From positions 930,001 through 994,000 of the forward strand of contig NZ_CP041659.1 of assembly GCF_007998985.1 (NCBI RefSeq): DNA of 64,000 nucleotides. The letters run 5' to 3'. The position numbers and the translations under genes are program-made. Below are positions 43,575 to 51,867 of the stretch, one piece after another. The notes under the pieces were generated by a model. It saw only the letters and a list, made by a program, of their open reading frames with translations, made no database searches and had not been told where the DNA came from. Origin of the DNA: Sphingomonas xanthus (GTDB lineage: Bacteria > Pseudomonadota > Alphaproteobacteria > Sphingomonadales > Sphingomonadaceae). How positions within the stretch are numbered: the stretch's first letter is position 1; every line of letters begins with the position of its first letter.

Positions 43575-46500
43575 CTAGAAGCGTCGCGTGACGTTCACGA
43601 AGTAGCGGCGGCCGATCAGGTCATATTGCGATACGGCCGCAGTCTGGCCAAGCGTCGCAATTTGTCCGCCGTTCAGCGTCGAAATCCGCGGCGGCTTAGT
43701 GTTGAACAGGTTGCTGACGCCCAAGGTCATTTCGAACTCCTCGCGATCACCAAGAGTCCGCGACACCGACAGATGGTGATACCAGGTCGGCGACAGGCGG
43801 AGATCCGGGCAATAGAGGCCGCGCAACGGGTCGCCCGTCACGACGTTGACCGAATCGATGCACAGATCGTTGGTAGCCGGATCATCGTCGCTATTGTCTT
43901 CGAGGAAGTCGCCGACGTTCGACGTTTTTCCGATGAAGTCGATGCCGTAGAACACGGTCCACTTGCGATCCCGCGAGGTCCAGGTGAGGTTCGCTTCGCC
44001 GACCCATTTCGGCGACCCGGCTTCCCCATTGTCGGATTCAAGCGGCGAGCCAGGAAGCAACAGCACATTGTCCTTTAGCTGGCGCGTTGCCGCCAGCACG
44101 AAATTCAAATTGCCCATGCTGCCCAGCCGGTGACGGACGTCGAGCGTGACGTCGACGCCCTTGTTCCGCTGGCTGGCGATGTTGATGAACGGATTGGTGA
44201 TGTTATCGATCGCGAACTCGTTGAGCGTCCCGGTTGGCTCACGCGTGAACAGGTCGCACAGCGGGTCGTTCGGGAAACTGGTACTGCTGTAACAGCCCAG
44301 CACGATGTTCGCCGCGCCAAGCTGGTCGATCTCGCCCTTCACCTCGATATCGAAATAATCGACCGCGAGGCTGACGCGCGTATCCGGCAGGAAGCTGAAC
44401 GACGGCGTCAGGATGACGCTGGCGGTTTTGGCCTTGGAGGTTTCGGCTTCGAGGAAGCCGATGCCTCCCGATGAGAAGACCGAGGCGGTGATAGAACCGC
44501 CCCCGAAATTCTGCGGAACGCCTGCCGTGGCGCAGTTGTTGGCGATCGTGTCATTGATCACGCCAGCCTGCTGGTTGGCGAACCAGTTGATGCACGGGTC
44601 GATGTTACGCTGGGAGATAAACGACGATTCATCGGCCAGGAATTGTTCGAACAAGGCCGGCGAACGGAACGACGTACCATAGGTGGCGCGGAAACGCAGC
44701 CAGTCGTTGACCGCCCAGTTGAGTCCCAGCTTGTAAGTCCAGTTGCCGTTGTCGCTTTCGCTGAGGCCGTCGGAATCCCGCTCGGCCCTTACGCTGGTGA
44801 CGCGGGCTGCGCCGGAAAACGTCAGATCCTTGAAGAAAGGCTTGCGCGACAGCAGCGGAATGCTGATTTCGCCGAACGCTTCCTTGGTGACCTGATCGCC
44901 AGCGGTGATGCCCGAGGTCGAAAAGCCCCAGGCGTTGCCGGCAAGCGTGATGTCGCCAGGCGTATCCTTGATGCTGTCGCGGCGGACGTGAACGCCAAGC
45001 GCGACACCGAGCGGGCCGGCCGGAAGCTCGACGACATTGCCGCTGACGACAACTTCGCCGCTCAGCTGCTTGTAGATCGTCTTGCCTTCTTCCCAGTCGA
45101 ACATGAAGTCCGCCTGTTCAGGCGTATATTCGCCGCGCAGGAAGTAAGGATCGGTCCATGGAAGATCGATGCACTGTTTCCCCGAAATCGGCAGCGTGGT
45201 GCCCACGCAGGACGAGGTCTGGAACGACGCGACGTCGTAGATTTCCTGGAGGAAATGTTCCTGCCGGTAACGGCCCTTCGAATGGCTATACTGCACATGC
45301 GCATCGAATGACCAGCCCTTGAGGAAGCTGCCGAAGTCGCCCCGGAGGCCGGCGACGCCGCGGCGGTAATCCACTTTCTGGCTGCTGTCGCTATGGTTGG
45401 TGATTCCGGTCGGGCTAAGCCAGTTCCAACCTTCCCATCCTTGAGCCCAGTAGGTGCCCGGGAACCCACCGGTGCGGCTTCCGTCCTCCGTGTACCCGAA
45501 GCTCCAGATCTGACGCCAACCATTCTGATAGGTTTCCCGGCGATTGGCGAGGAACTCGACGAAAGCCTCGACATTGTTGCTCAATTCATACGACGCTTCG
45601 CCGTACAGTGTATAGCGCTTGGTGTCCGGGATAATCGTCTGTTCGTTGACGAACGGATGGAAGCTGTTCTGCACAGCCAGCGACGAGGCGTCGTAGCCGG
45701 TCGGGAACCAGCCAGCAGGTGCCGAAAATTGGTTCAGTCCGCCTTGCGGGGCGTAAAACATCGTTCCAGGCTGGAAGACCGCCGGCGGTATCCCGAGCGT
45801 CTCTCCCGGATACTGGAACTGGATCAGGTTGACGCCATTAGAACTACCGACATAGGTGCCGTCTGGCAGTCGAAGATTACCTGTTCCACGGCCCGTACGA
45901 TATTCGAGATCGTAGGTCCACACATGGCCCCAGCGCAGGTCTTCGCACTTGTACTGGCCGTCGCGCGGATCGATGAGGTCGGCACGGTCGCCACTTTCGG
46001 TGAAGGTATAGGCTTCCGGGCAGCCGAGATATTTGCGGTCGCCGCGCTTAAGTTCCTTCTGCCGGTAATAATCGGCGGCGACCATGATGTGGCCACGGTC
46101 GAATTTCTTGCCGTAGATCGCGCTGAGGCGATATTGCTCGCCGCCGCTCTGGCCGGGCACCGAGGCGTTGGCATCGATCTGAAGCCCGCCGGTGTCCTTC
46201 TTGGTGAACAGGTTGACCACGCCGGCGACCGCGTCAGACCCGTAAATCGACGAGGCGCCGGTCTTGAGCACGTCGACGCGCTCGACGATCGATTGCGGAA
46301 GGACGTTGAGGTCGAACGCCGCGACCGCGCCGCGAGTACCCGCGGGACCGGCGCGACGGCCATTGAGCAGGACGAGCGTGCGGTTCGGGCCGAGGCCGCG
46401 AAGGTCGATGGTCTGCGTGCCCTGGCCGCCCTGAGTGACGAAGTTCGACGAAATCGCCGCGGTGATCTGGGTCGAACCCGCCGCGATCGGCGAGGACTGG

Positions 46501-46805
46501 AGCATCCCCGCCGTATCGAACTTGCCTTCGCGCTTGGCGACCTCGGGATCGATCAGCGCGACCGGATCGGGGCTGGTGAATTCGGGACGGCCCCGGATTC
46601 GGGTGCCGGTGACGATGATTGGCTCATCCTGCTGGACGGCCGCGGGGGCCGTGGCGGGGACCGGCTCGGCCGGTGCCGCTTCAGGCGCCTGATCCTCGGT
46701 CGTCGCGTCCTGGGCATATGCCGGCTGCGCGGCAAGCATGGCCGCGAGCGAAACGCCAACCATCAGGCCAGGGCGATAGGGATGGGCTTGCGCCGTGAAG
46801 TTCAT
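43575..46805 (-). CDS. TonB-dependent receptor
   Basis: A 1,076-residue outer membrane receptor. Signal peptide (AQPAYAQD), an Ala/Pro/Glu-rich linker, a TonB-box-like stretch EPIIVTGTRIRG, a plug domain with TIDLRGLGPNRTLVLLNGRR and ASSIYGSDAVAGVVN, then a long beta-barrel ending in aromatic NVTRRF. ATG 46805 has AGGGG six bases upstream. The size and plug type fit the sphingomonad receptors for oligosaccharides, peptides or siderophores; the ligand is not evident. Two sulfotransferase genes follow on the same strand. Confidence 0.93.
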   Translation of the reverse strand: MNFTAQAHPYRPGLMVGVSLAAMLAAQPAYAQDATTEDQAPEAAPAEPVPATAPAAVQQDEPIIVTGTRIRGRPEFTSPDPVALIDPEVAKREGKFDTAGMLQSSPIAAGSTQITAAISSNFVTQGGQGTQTIDLRGLGPNRTLVLLNGRRAGPAGTRGAVAAFDLNVLPQSIVERVDVLKTGASSIYGSDAVAGVVNLFTKKDTGGLQIDANASVPGQSGGEQYRLSAIYGKKFDRGHIMVAADYYRQKELKRGDRKYLGCPEAYTFTESGDRADLIDPRDGQYKCEDLRWGHVWTYDLEYRTGRGTGNLRLPDGTYVGSSNGVNLIQFQYPGETLGIPPAVFQPGTMFYAPQGGLNQFSAPAGWFPTGYDASSLAVQNSFHPFVNEQTIIPDTKRYTLYGEASYELSNNVEAFVEFLANRRETYQNGWRQIWSFGYTEDGSRTGGFPGTYWAQGWEGWNWLSPTGITNHSDSSQKVDYRRGVAGLRGDFGSFLKGWSFDAHVQYSHSKGRYRQEHFLQEIYDVASFQTSSCVGTTLPISGKQCIDLPWTDPYFLRGEYTPEQADFMFDWEEGKTIYKQLSGEVVVSGNVVELPAGPLGVALGVHVRRDSIKDTPGDITLAGNAWGFSTSGITAGDQVTKEAFGEISIPLLSRKPFFKDLTFSGAARVTSVRAERDSDGLSESDNGNWTYKLGLNWAVNDWLRFRATYGTSFRSPALFEQFLADESSFISQRNIDPCINWFANQQAGVINDTIANNCATAGVPQNFGGGSITASVFSSGGIGFLEAETSKAKTASVILTPSFSFLPDTRVSLAVDYFDIEVKGEIDQLGAANIVLGCYSSTSFPNDPLCDLFTREPTGTLNEFAIDNITNPFINIASQRNKGVDVTLDVRHRLGSMGNLNFVLAATRQLKDNVLLLPGSPLESDNGEAGSPKWVGEANLTWTSRDRKWTVFYGIDFIGKTSNVGDFLEDNSDDDPATNDLCIDSVNVVTGDPLRGLYCPDLRLSPTWYHHLSVSRTLGDREEFEMTLGVSNLFNTKPPRISTLNGGQIATLGQTAAVSQYDLIGRRYFVNVTRRF

Positions 46806-46963
46806 AAAATACCCCTTTAAGACTTGTATCTGGCGCACATCCCGCACGCTCGGTGATCACCCCTGAAACTCACCCTCCCCCTAACTAAAGTCAATGGTCC
46901 GGCACCGGAACGATTAATGGCCGTTGCTTGAATGCAACAGTGTGCGGGGCGGCGAGTTAACGA

Positions 46964-47593
46964 TCAGCCGGAAGCGGTCAAACCAACTGGCGGCGCATCT
47001 TCGCCGCCGATTGCCGAGGTCCATTTTGGCGATGCGCCGATGATGTCGGCGGCGAGGGCGTAGCCCGCTGCGCCCGGATGATATCCATCGGACAGGCTCG
47101 ACACCCAGGGTTCGGCGCAGCGCAGCAGGGCAAATAATGGAATGAAGTCGATGCCGAGTCTGTCGCAAAGCGCATGCTGGTCGGACGACAGGGCGGCGAT
47201 GCGCAGATTCTCGGCTTCGTCGGCGACCGGCGGCGGACCGACAACCAGGACCGGGGCGAAGCGGAGCGCCGGCTCAAGGATTGCCCGCGCATTGTCCAGC
47301 GACTGGGCGTGCGAAACGCGGCGCCGGCCGTCTTCTTCGAGACAGTCGTTGGTTCCGAACGAGAAAAGCAGCAGGCGGCGGGCCGATGCCGGCAGGCGCG
47401 CCTCGGCTTCCGCACCCCAGCGGCGCGCGATGTCACTGCTGGTGTCGCGCCTGATGCCGAGATTATAGGCCGTGATATCGTGCCCGTTTGCTTGCGCCGC
47501 GCGGGCCAGCCGCCCAGCCCAGCCAAGCTTTTCCGGATCGCCCACGCCCAGAGTGAGGCTGTCGCCGAAGAATGCGGCGCGAACGGCGGTCAT
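46964..47593 (-). CDS. SGNH/GDSL-type hydrolase
   Basis: A 209-residue esterase. Block I is FFGDSLTLGVGDP with nucleophile Ser in GDSL, block III is FGTNDC and block V is DGYHPGAAGY with the catalytic Asp/His. No signal peptide, so probably cytoplasmic. Its start overlaps the end of the cupin gene by four bases (ATGA), giving a cupin-hydrolase pair. Confidence 0.87.
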   Translation of the reverse strand: MTAVRAAFFGDSLTLGVGDPEKLGWAGRLARAAQANGHDITAYNLGIRRDTSSDIARRWGAEAEARLPASARRLLLFSFGTNDCLEEDGRRRVSHAQSLDNARAILEPALRFAPVLVVGPPPVADEAENLRIAALSSDQHALCDRLGIDFIPLFALLRCAEPWVSSLSDGYHPGAAGYALAADIIGASPKWTSAIGGEDAPPVGLTASG

Positions 47594-47901
47594 TGCTCGG
47601 CCTCCTCGACGACCAGTATCCGCGCCTCTCCACGCGGATGGGCGACATGCTCCTCCCCGCTTTCGATATGGAGGAGGTCGCCCGTGCGCAGATGGATGAT
47701 CCGGGAAGGCTGACCGCCGGACCGGACATGCATGTCGACCTCCCCGTCAAGCACGACGAAAATTTCGGTGCCCTTGTTGGCATGCCAGCGGAACGGCTGG
47801 TCGGTCCACCTGAGCTTGACGAGCGCGTCGGCGAGCCTTGCGACGTTCGGGCCGCCCCACGGCTTTTCGCTTGTAAACCGGCTTCCTTCGAATTTCTTCA
47901 T
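47590..47901 (-). CDS. Small cupin domain protein
   Basis: A 103-residue single cupin. The core FRWHANKGTEIFVVLDGEVDMHV is motif 1 with His and Glu ligands in the order expected, followed by LRTGDLLHIESGEEHVAHP as motif 2. AAGGAG lies seven bases before ATG 47901; the frame is open much further upstream but enters the divergent regulator. It is coupled to the SGNH hydrolase downstream. Likely a small-molecule binding or isomerising protein; function not assignable. Confidence 0.82.
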   Translation of the reverse strand: MKKFEGSRFTSEKPWGGPNVARLADALVKLRWTDQPFRWHANKGTEIFVVLDGEVDMHVRSGGQPSRIIHLRTGDLLHIESGEEHVAHPRGEARILVVEEAEQ

Positions 47902-47998
47902 CCAGCGTCTCCTTGCACCTGGCATGGGTCGGGGCCGCGTCGGAAAACAACTGGCGATCTGCCGGCGCTGCAGGCACATTGCCGCCGGAGGTAGGATC

Positions 47999-48448
47999 AT
48001 GGCAGGCAGGGTGCTTGACGATGTGGACCGGCGGTTGCTCGGCCTGCTTGAAAAAGATGCGCGACGCCCGGTCGTGGCCCTTGCCAAGGCGGTCGGCCTG
48101 TCCCGAAGCGCGGTCCAGGAGCGCCTCGCGCGGCTCGAGGACCAGGGCACGATTTCGCGATACACGATCGTTCGGGGGGATCAGGACAAGGCTGCGGTGA
48201 CCGGCATCCTGCTTGTGCGCATTGCGGTCAGGCCGTGCGAACCGGTTTTACGCAAGTTGCGCGACTGGCCGGAAATCCGCGCTTGCTGGTCCGTCGCCGG
48301 ACCGACTATCGACGCGGTAATTGTCGCCAGCGTCAGCGACAATGCGGCCCTTGGCGATTTTCGCGAAAGGCTGGCGGCTCTTGATGGGGTCGACGACATC
48401 ATCACGGCGCCGGTCCTGCGCACAGTGGTGGAGCGCAATCCGAACTGA
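47999..48448 (+). CDS. Lrp/AsnC family transcriptional regulator
   Basis: A 149-residue Lrp-type protein with helix-turn-helix (DDVDRRLLGLLEKDARRPVV, LSRSAVQERLARLEDQGTI) and a RAM domain (SVAGPTIDAVIVAS). GGAGG stands eight bases before ATG 47999. It is divergent from the cupin-SGNH operon with a 97-base gap, the usual position of a local regulator, so control of that operon is a reasonable inference. Confidence 0.88.
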   Translation: MAGRVLDDVDRRLLGLLEKDARRPVVALAKAVGLSRSAVQERLARLEDQGTISRYTIVRGDQDKAAVTGILLVRIAVRPCEPVLRKLRDWPEIRACWSVAGPTIDAVIVASVSDNAALGDFRERLAALDGVDDIITAPVLRTVVERNPN

Positions 48449-48528
48449 CTGGCGGCAATTTCGGCCCGCGAAAGTTACCGAAGCCGAACCCAGGTCGGAG
48501 GAAAATATCGCGAGAATTCAATGACCGG

Positions 48529-48618
48529 TGGCGGAGACGGAGGGATTCGAACCCTCGATACGGTTTCCCGTATGACGCTTTAGCAAAGCGTTGGTTTCAG
48601 CCACTCACCCACGTCTCC
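48529..48618 (-). tRNA. tRNA-Ser (anticodon GCT)
   Basis: Acceptor arms GGAGACG (complement of 48612-48618) and CGTCTCC (complement of 48533-48539) pair fully. Anticodon loop TTGCTAA is closed by ACGCT/AGCGT and gives GCT. A long variable arm (TACGG/CCGTA) marks a class II tRNA, the T-arm is GAGGGTTCGAATCCCTC, the discriminator is G, and CCA (48529-48531) is encoded. Confidence 0.96.
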
Positions 48619-48741
48619 GGGAATGCGGCGCCCGCGGGCCTTAGCGAACCCTTTGGCGCGGTTCAACCGCCCTTGAACGGGGTTGCGGGAAACAGTTTGG
48701 CTTTCCGATCATTTCCCTATGGCAACGAGGGGAAGCCATCG

Positions 48742-49500
48742 ATGATCCAGGACCTGATGCACGACCTCAGCGAAGCTTTCGCGGGGAACCGGCTGCTCAG
48801 CACCACGCCCGCGGATCTGCGCGCGCGGCTCAAGGATGCAGCCCGGCCGATTGACCTAGACAATGGCGAAATCCTGTTTCGCCGGGGCGGTCAGGTGGCC
48901 TATTCGACCTTCCCGTTCGGACCGACGATGGTCTCGCTGGTCGTTGACCTCGACAACGGACGTTCGGTCGAGGTCGCCACCATCGGCCGGGAGGGCGCGG
49001 TCGGCGGCATCGTCAGTTGCGGCAACGTCCCGGCCTTTTCGCGCGCCGAAGTGATGGTCGCGGGTCCGGCGTTGCAGATTCCGATGAAACTGGTCGAGGA
49101 GGCCAAGGCCGCTTCGCCGCAGCTCAACAACCTGTTTTGCCGCTACGCCGACTATTTGTTGGGACAGGTCATGCAGACCGTTGCCTGCAACAGCTTTCAC
49201 CCGATTGAAGCGCGGGCAGCCCGCTGGCTTCTGACCGCGCAGGACCGCGCCGGAAGCCGGCTCGAGCTGACCCAGGAATCGCTTGCCGGCCTGCTCGGTG
49301 TGCAGCGCACGACGGTCAATGCCGTCACGCGCCAGCTGCAGGACGAGGGATTGATCACGACGCGGCGCAGCCAGATCGAGATCAAGGATCGCTCGGGACT
49401 GATGGCAAGATCGTGCGAATGCTATGCGCGGATGGAAACATTCTTCGGCGACATGATCGGGCCCGAAGGAACAGGCGGCGTCAGGCCATCCGCCAGCTGA
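48742..49500 (+). CDS. Crp/Fnr family transcriptional regulator
   Basis: A 252-residue protein with a cyclic-nucleotide-binding-type beta roll (DNGEILFRRGG, GREGAVGGIVSCGN) and a C-terminal HTH_Crp_2 helix (LTQESLAGLLGVQRTTVNAVTRQL). No Fnr-type N-terminal Cys cluster. This subgroup, common in sphingomonads and rhizobia, often responds to stress rather than cAMP; the ligand is unknown. The last 20 bases overlap convergent pyrC. Confidence 0.88.
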   Translation: MIQDLMHDLSEAFAGNRLLSTTPADLRARLKDAARPIDLDNGEILFRRGGQVAYSTFPFGPTMVSLVVDLDNGRSVEVATIGREGAVGGIVSCGNVPAFSRAEVMVAGPALQIPMKLVEEAKAASPQLNNLFCRYADYLLGQVMQTVACNSFHPIEARAARWLLTAQDRAGSRLELTQESLAGLLGVQRTTVNAVTRQLQDEGLITTRRSQIEIKDRSGLMARSCECYARMETFFGDMIGPEGTGGVRPSAS

Positions 49501-50500
49501 ACTCGCCGCCCGCCCCGAACGGGACCAGCCCGGCAACGCGGTCGGGGACCGGGCAAGCCGCTTTCTCAAGGGTGACCGAATCCGAATTGGGCTCAAGCCC
49601 GTAAAAGGCTGGACCATTGAGGCTGGCGAAGGCCTCCAGCCGATCGAGCGCCTCTTCTTCATCAAATACCTGCGCATAGGCTTCGAGCGCATAGGGCGCG
49701 TTGAATATGCCGGCGCAGCCGCAGGACGATTCCTTGGCCGCTACCTCGTGTGGCGCGCTATCGGTCCCGAGGAAGAATTTCGCGCTGCCGGAAGTCGCCG
49801 CCCGGCGCACCGCGAGCCGATGTTCCTCGCGCTTGACGACTGGCAGGCAGTAGGCGTGCGGCCGCAACCCGCCCTGGAACAAGGCATTGCGATTCAGCAT
49901 CAGATGCTGCGGCGTCACCGTCGCTGCGACGCTATCCGGCGCGTCGGCGACGAACTCCGCAGCCTGCCGCGTGGTGATATGTTCAAGCACGATCCTGAGC
50001 GCGGGAAAGCGGCGGACAAGCGGTTCGAGGATTCGGTCGATGAAAACGGCTTCCCGGTCGAACACGTCGATGTCGGGGTCGGTCACCTCGCCATGAACGC
50101 ACAGCAGCATGCCGATGTCCTGCATCCGCTCAAGCACCGCATGCACGTTGGAAATATCGGTGACGCCGCTGGCGCTGTTGGTCGTGGCGCCGGCCGGGTA
50201 TAGCTTGGCCGCCACCCACACGCCTTCGTCGTGGCCGCGCGCCAATGCGTCGGCATCGATGGTGTCGGTGAGGTAGGCCGTCATCAACGGCGTGAACCCC
50301 TCGCCCGCCGCCGCCACGATCCGCGCGCGATAGGCAGAGGCAGCATCGATGCTGGTCACTGGCGGGGAAAGGTTGGGCATGACGATCGCTCTGCCGAACT
50401 GGCGCGCGGTGAAGGGCGCGACGCGTTCCAGCATCTCTCCATCGCGAAGATGGACATGCCAATCGTCGGGGCGGCGGATCGTCAGGCGTTGCAATGTCAC
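49481..50500 (-). CDS. pyrC: Dihydroorotase
   Basis: Pyrimidine synthesis enzyme of 339 residues, dimeric PyrC type. DDWHVHLRDGEML provides the zinc HxH pair, VAAKLYPAGATTNS the carboxylated Lys, LCVHGEV and LEHITT the other His ligands, and FFLGTDSAPH the catalytic Asp. The start is GTG at 50500 with AAGGAG five bases upstream. It is divergent from ygfZ with a 22-base gap. Confidence 0.95.
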   Translation of the reverse strand: MTLQRLTIRRPDDWHVHLRDGEMLERVAPFTARQFGRAIVMPNLSPPVTSIDAASAYRARIVAAAGEGFTPLMTAYLTDTIDADALARGHDEGVWVAAKLYPAGATTNSASGVTDISNVHAVLERMQDIGMLLCVHGEVTDPDIDVFDREAVFIDRILEPLVRRFPALRIVLEHITTRQAAEFVADAPDSVAATVTPQHLMLNRNALFQGGLRPHAYCLPVVKREEHRLAVRRAATSGSAKFFLGTDSAPHEVAAKESSCGCAGIFNAPYALEAYAQVFDEEEALDRLEAFASLNGPAFYGLEPNSDSVTLEKAACPVPDRVAGLVPFGAGGEFSWRMA

Positions 50501-50507
50501 TGAGGCT

Positions 50508-50519
50508 CCTTAGCTAAGG
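50508..50519. promoter_or_regulatory. 12-bp palindrome providing ribosome sites for both pyrC and ygfZ
   Basis: CCTTAGCTAAGG is a perfect palindrome in the 22-base divergent gap. Read on the minus strand its half plus flank gives AAGGAG for pyrC; read on the plus strand it gives TAAGG for ygfZ. Confidence 0.55.
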
Positions 50520-50522
50520 CTA

Positions 50523-51221
50523 ATGCCCGCGACCACCCTTGCCGACCGCGCCGTCGTCCGCCTGTCCGGGGAAGGCGTTCGCGACTTCCTGCAGGGCCTC
50601 GTAACGCAGGATGTTGCAGCAAGTCTGCCGGTCTGGGCGGGACTATTGTCGGCCCAAGGCAAATGCCTGTTCGATTTCATTGTCTGGGAAGATGGCAACG
50701 ACCTGCTTCTCGATTGCGAAGCGGATTCGGCGGGCGATCTGATCCGGCGGCTGTCGATCTATCGCCTGCGGCGGGCGATTGCGATCAAACGGGACGAAGG
50801 AATGGCGGTGCATTGGTCGGCCGACCAAAGCGGCCCGCATCCAGCGGATCCGCGGCTCGCGGCCCTCGGCCAGCGCTGGCTGGGTCCTGCGGACGACCCT
50901 ACCGACGGCTGGCTGGAACACCGTCTTCGCCTCGGCGTGTGCGAGGGCCGAGCCGAACTCGGCGACCTCCTCTGGCTCGAATGCAATGGCGCCGAACTCA
51001 ACGGCGTCAGCTTTAGCAAAGGCTGTTTCGTCGGCCAGGAAAACACCGCGCGAATGAATTGGCGGCAGAAGGTCAACCGGCGCCTGCTTGTCGTCGAGGG
51101 AGAAGGCGGGGAACGGACGAGGATTGCCTATCCCGACCTCGGGCTAGCGGTGGTCCATGCCCGGATCGATGCCATCCCCGCGGGCGCAACCCAGCCGGAC
51201 TGGCTTCAGATCAGCGCGTAG
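50523..51221 (+). CDS. ygfZ: Folate-binding protein YgfZ
   Basis: A 232-residue member of the YgfZ/GcvT family that supports iron-sulfur cluster assembly with tetrahydrofolate. The signature KGCFVGQENTARM and the N-terminal GEGVRDFLQGLVTQDV are diagnostic. ATG at 50523 has TAAGG three bases upstream. Its end overlaps the cyclase gene tail-to-tail by 16 bases. Confidence 0.92.
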   Translation: MPATTLADRAVVRLSGEGVRDFLQGLVTQDVAASLPVWAGLLSAQGKCLFDFIVWEDGNDLLLDCEADSAGDLIRRLSIYRLRRAIAIKRDEGMAVHWSADQSGPHPADPRLAALGQRWLGPADDPTDGWLEHRLRLGVCEGRAELGDLLWLECNGAELNGVSFSKGCFVGQENTARMNWRQKVNRRLLVVEGEGGERTRIAYPDLGLAVVHARIDAIPAGATQPDWLQISA

Positions 51222-51862
51222 GCGCGAACCGGGAAGGTCCCCATTCCCTTCACCTTCGGCGGGACCGCGTGGAACCTGAAGCTGCTGTCGGGAAGCGCGG
51301 CGAGGTTGGTGAGATGTTCGCCGATCGGAATGCCCGCGGCCAGCAGCGTGCTGTGGACCGGACGCGCGCGCGCGCGCGTGTCATCGATATTGTGGCTGTC
51401 GATCCCCACGAAGGCTGCGCCATGGTCGACCAGCCAATCGGCGGCGTCCGCGGTGAGGAATGGATGATCGCTCAAATAGGTGTCGCTACGCCAATGCCGG
51501 TCCCAGCCGGTGGCCACCAGCACCGCCTTGCCGCGCACGTCGAGGCCGCGGAAGGCCGACGCGTCGATCGCGATCTCGGCTTCATGGGGCGCGCGGACCC
51601 GCACGCCATCAAGATCCGCGAGCAGGTCCAGCGACAGTTCGCTCAGGTCCTTGCCGTCGGCATAGCGATGAAACGGGCTGTCGACATAGGTGCCGGTATT
51701 GGCGACCATCAGGATCTGGCCGATCTGGAAACTTGAGCCGTCGTCGTAATTGGCCGCCGACGCCTCCCGGGTCCAGAAGTCGCAGATCTGCGGGCCGGGC
51801 AGTCCCCTGAAGGTGACCATGCCGTCCTCGATAACATGGCTCAGGTCGATGCGCCCGCCCAT
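51206..51862 (-). CDS. Cyclase family protein (kynurenine formamidase-like)
   Basis: A 218-residue metal-dependent hydrolase. NTGTYVDSPFHRY is the HxGTHxDxPxH-like signature, here with Asn-Thr-Gly-Thr-Tyr in place of the two leading His residues, which may alter metal binding. IDLSHVIEDGM starts the domain. It is five bases downstream of acnA on the same strand. Kynurenine formamidase activity is uncertain given the changed motif. Confidence 0.8.
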   Translation of the reverse strand: MGGRIDLSHVIEDGMVTFRGLPGPQICDFWTREASAANYDDGSSFQIGQILMVANTGTYVDSPFHRYADGKDLSELSLDLLADLDGVRVRAPHEAEIAIDASAFRGLDVRGKAVLVATGWDRHWRSDTYLSDHPFLTADAADWLVDHGAAFVGIDSHNIDDTRARARPVHSTLLAAGIPIGEHLTNLAALPDSSFRFHAVPPKVKGMGTFPVRAYALI

Positions 51863-51867
51863 CCCGA

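Noticed and set aside
51363..51376. (CG)7 dinucleotide run as a phase-variation switch
   Set aside because: It codes for Arg-Ala repeats inside the cyclase gene; alternating CG runs are expected at high GC and there is no second sign of phase variation.
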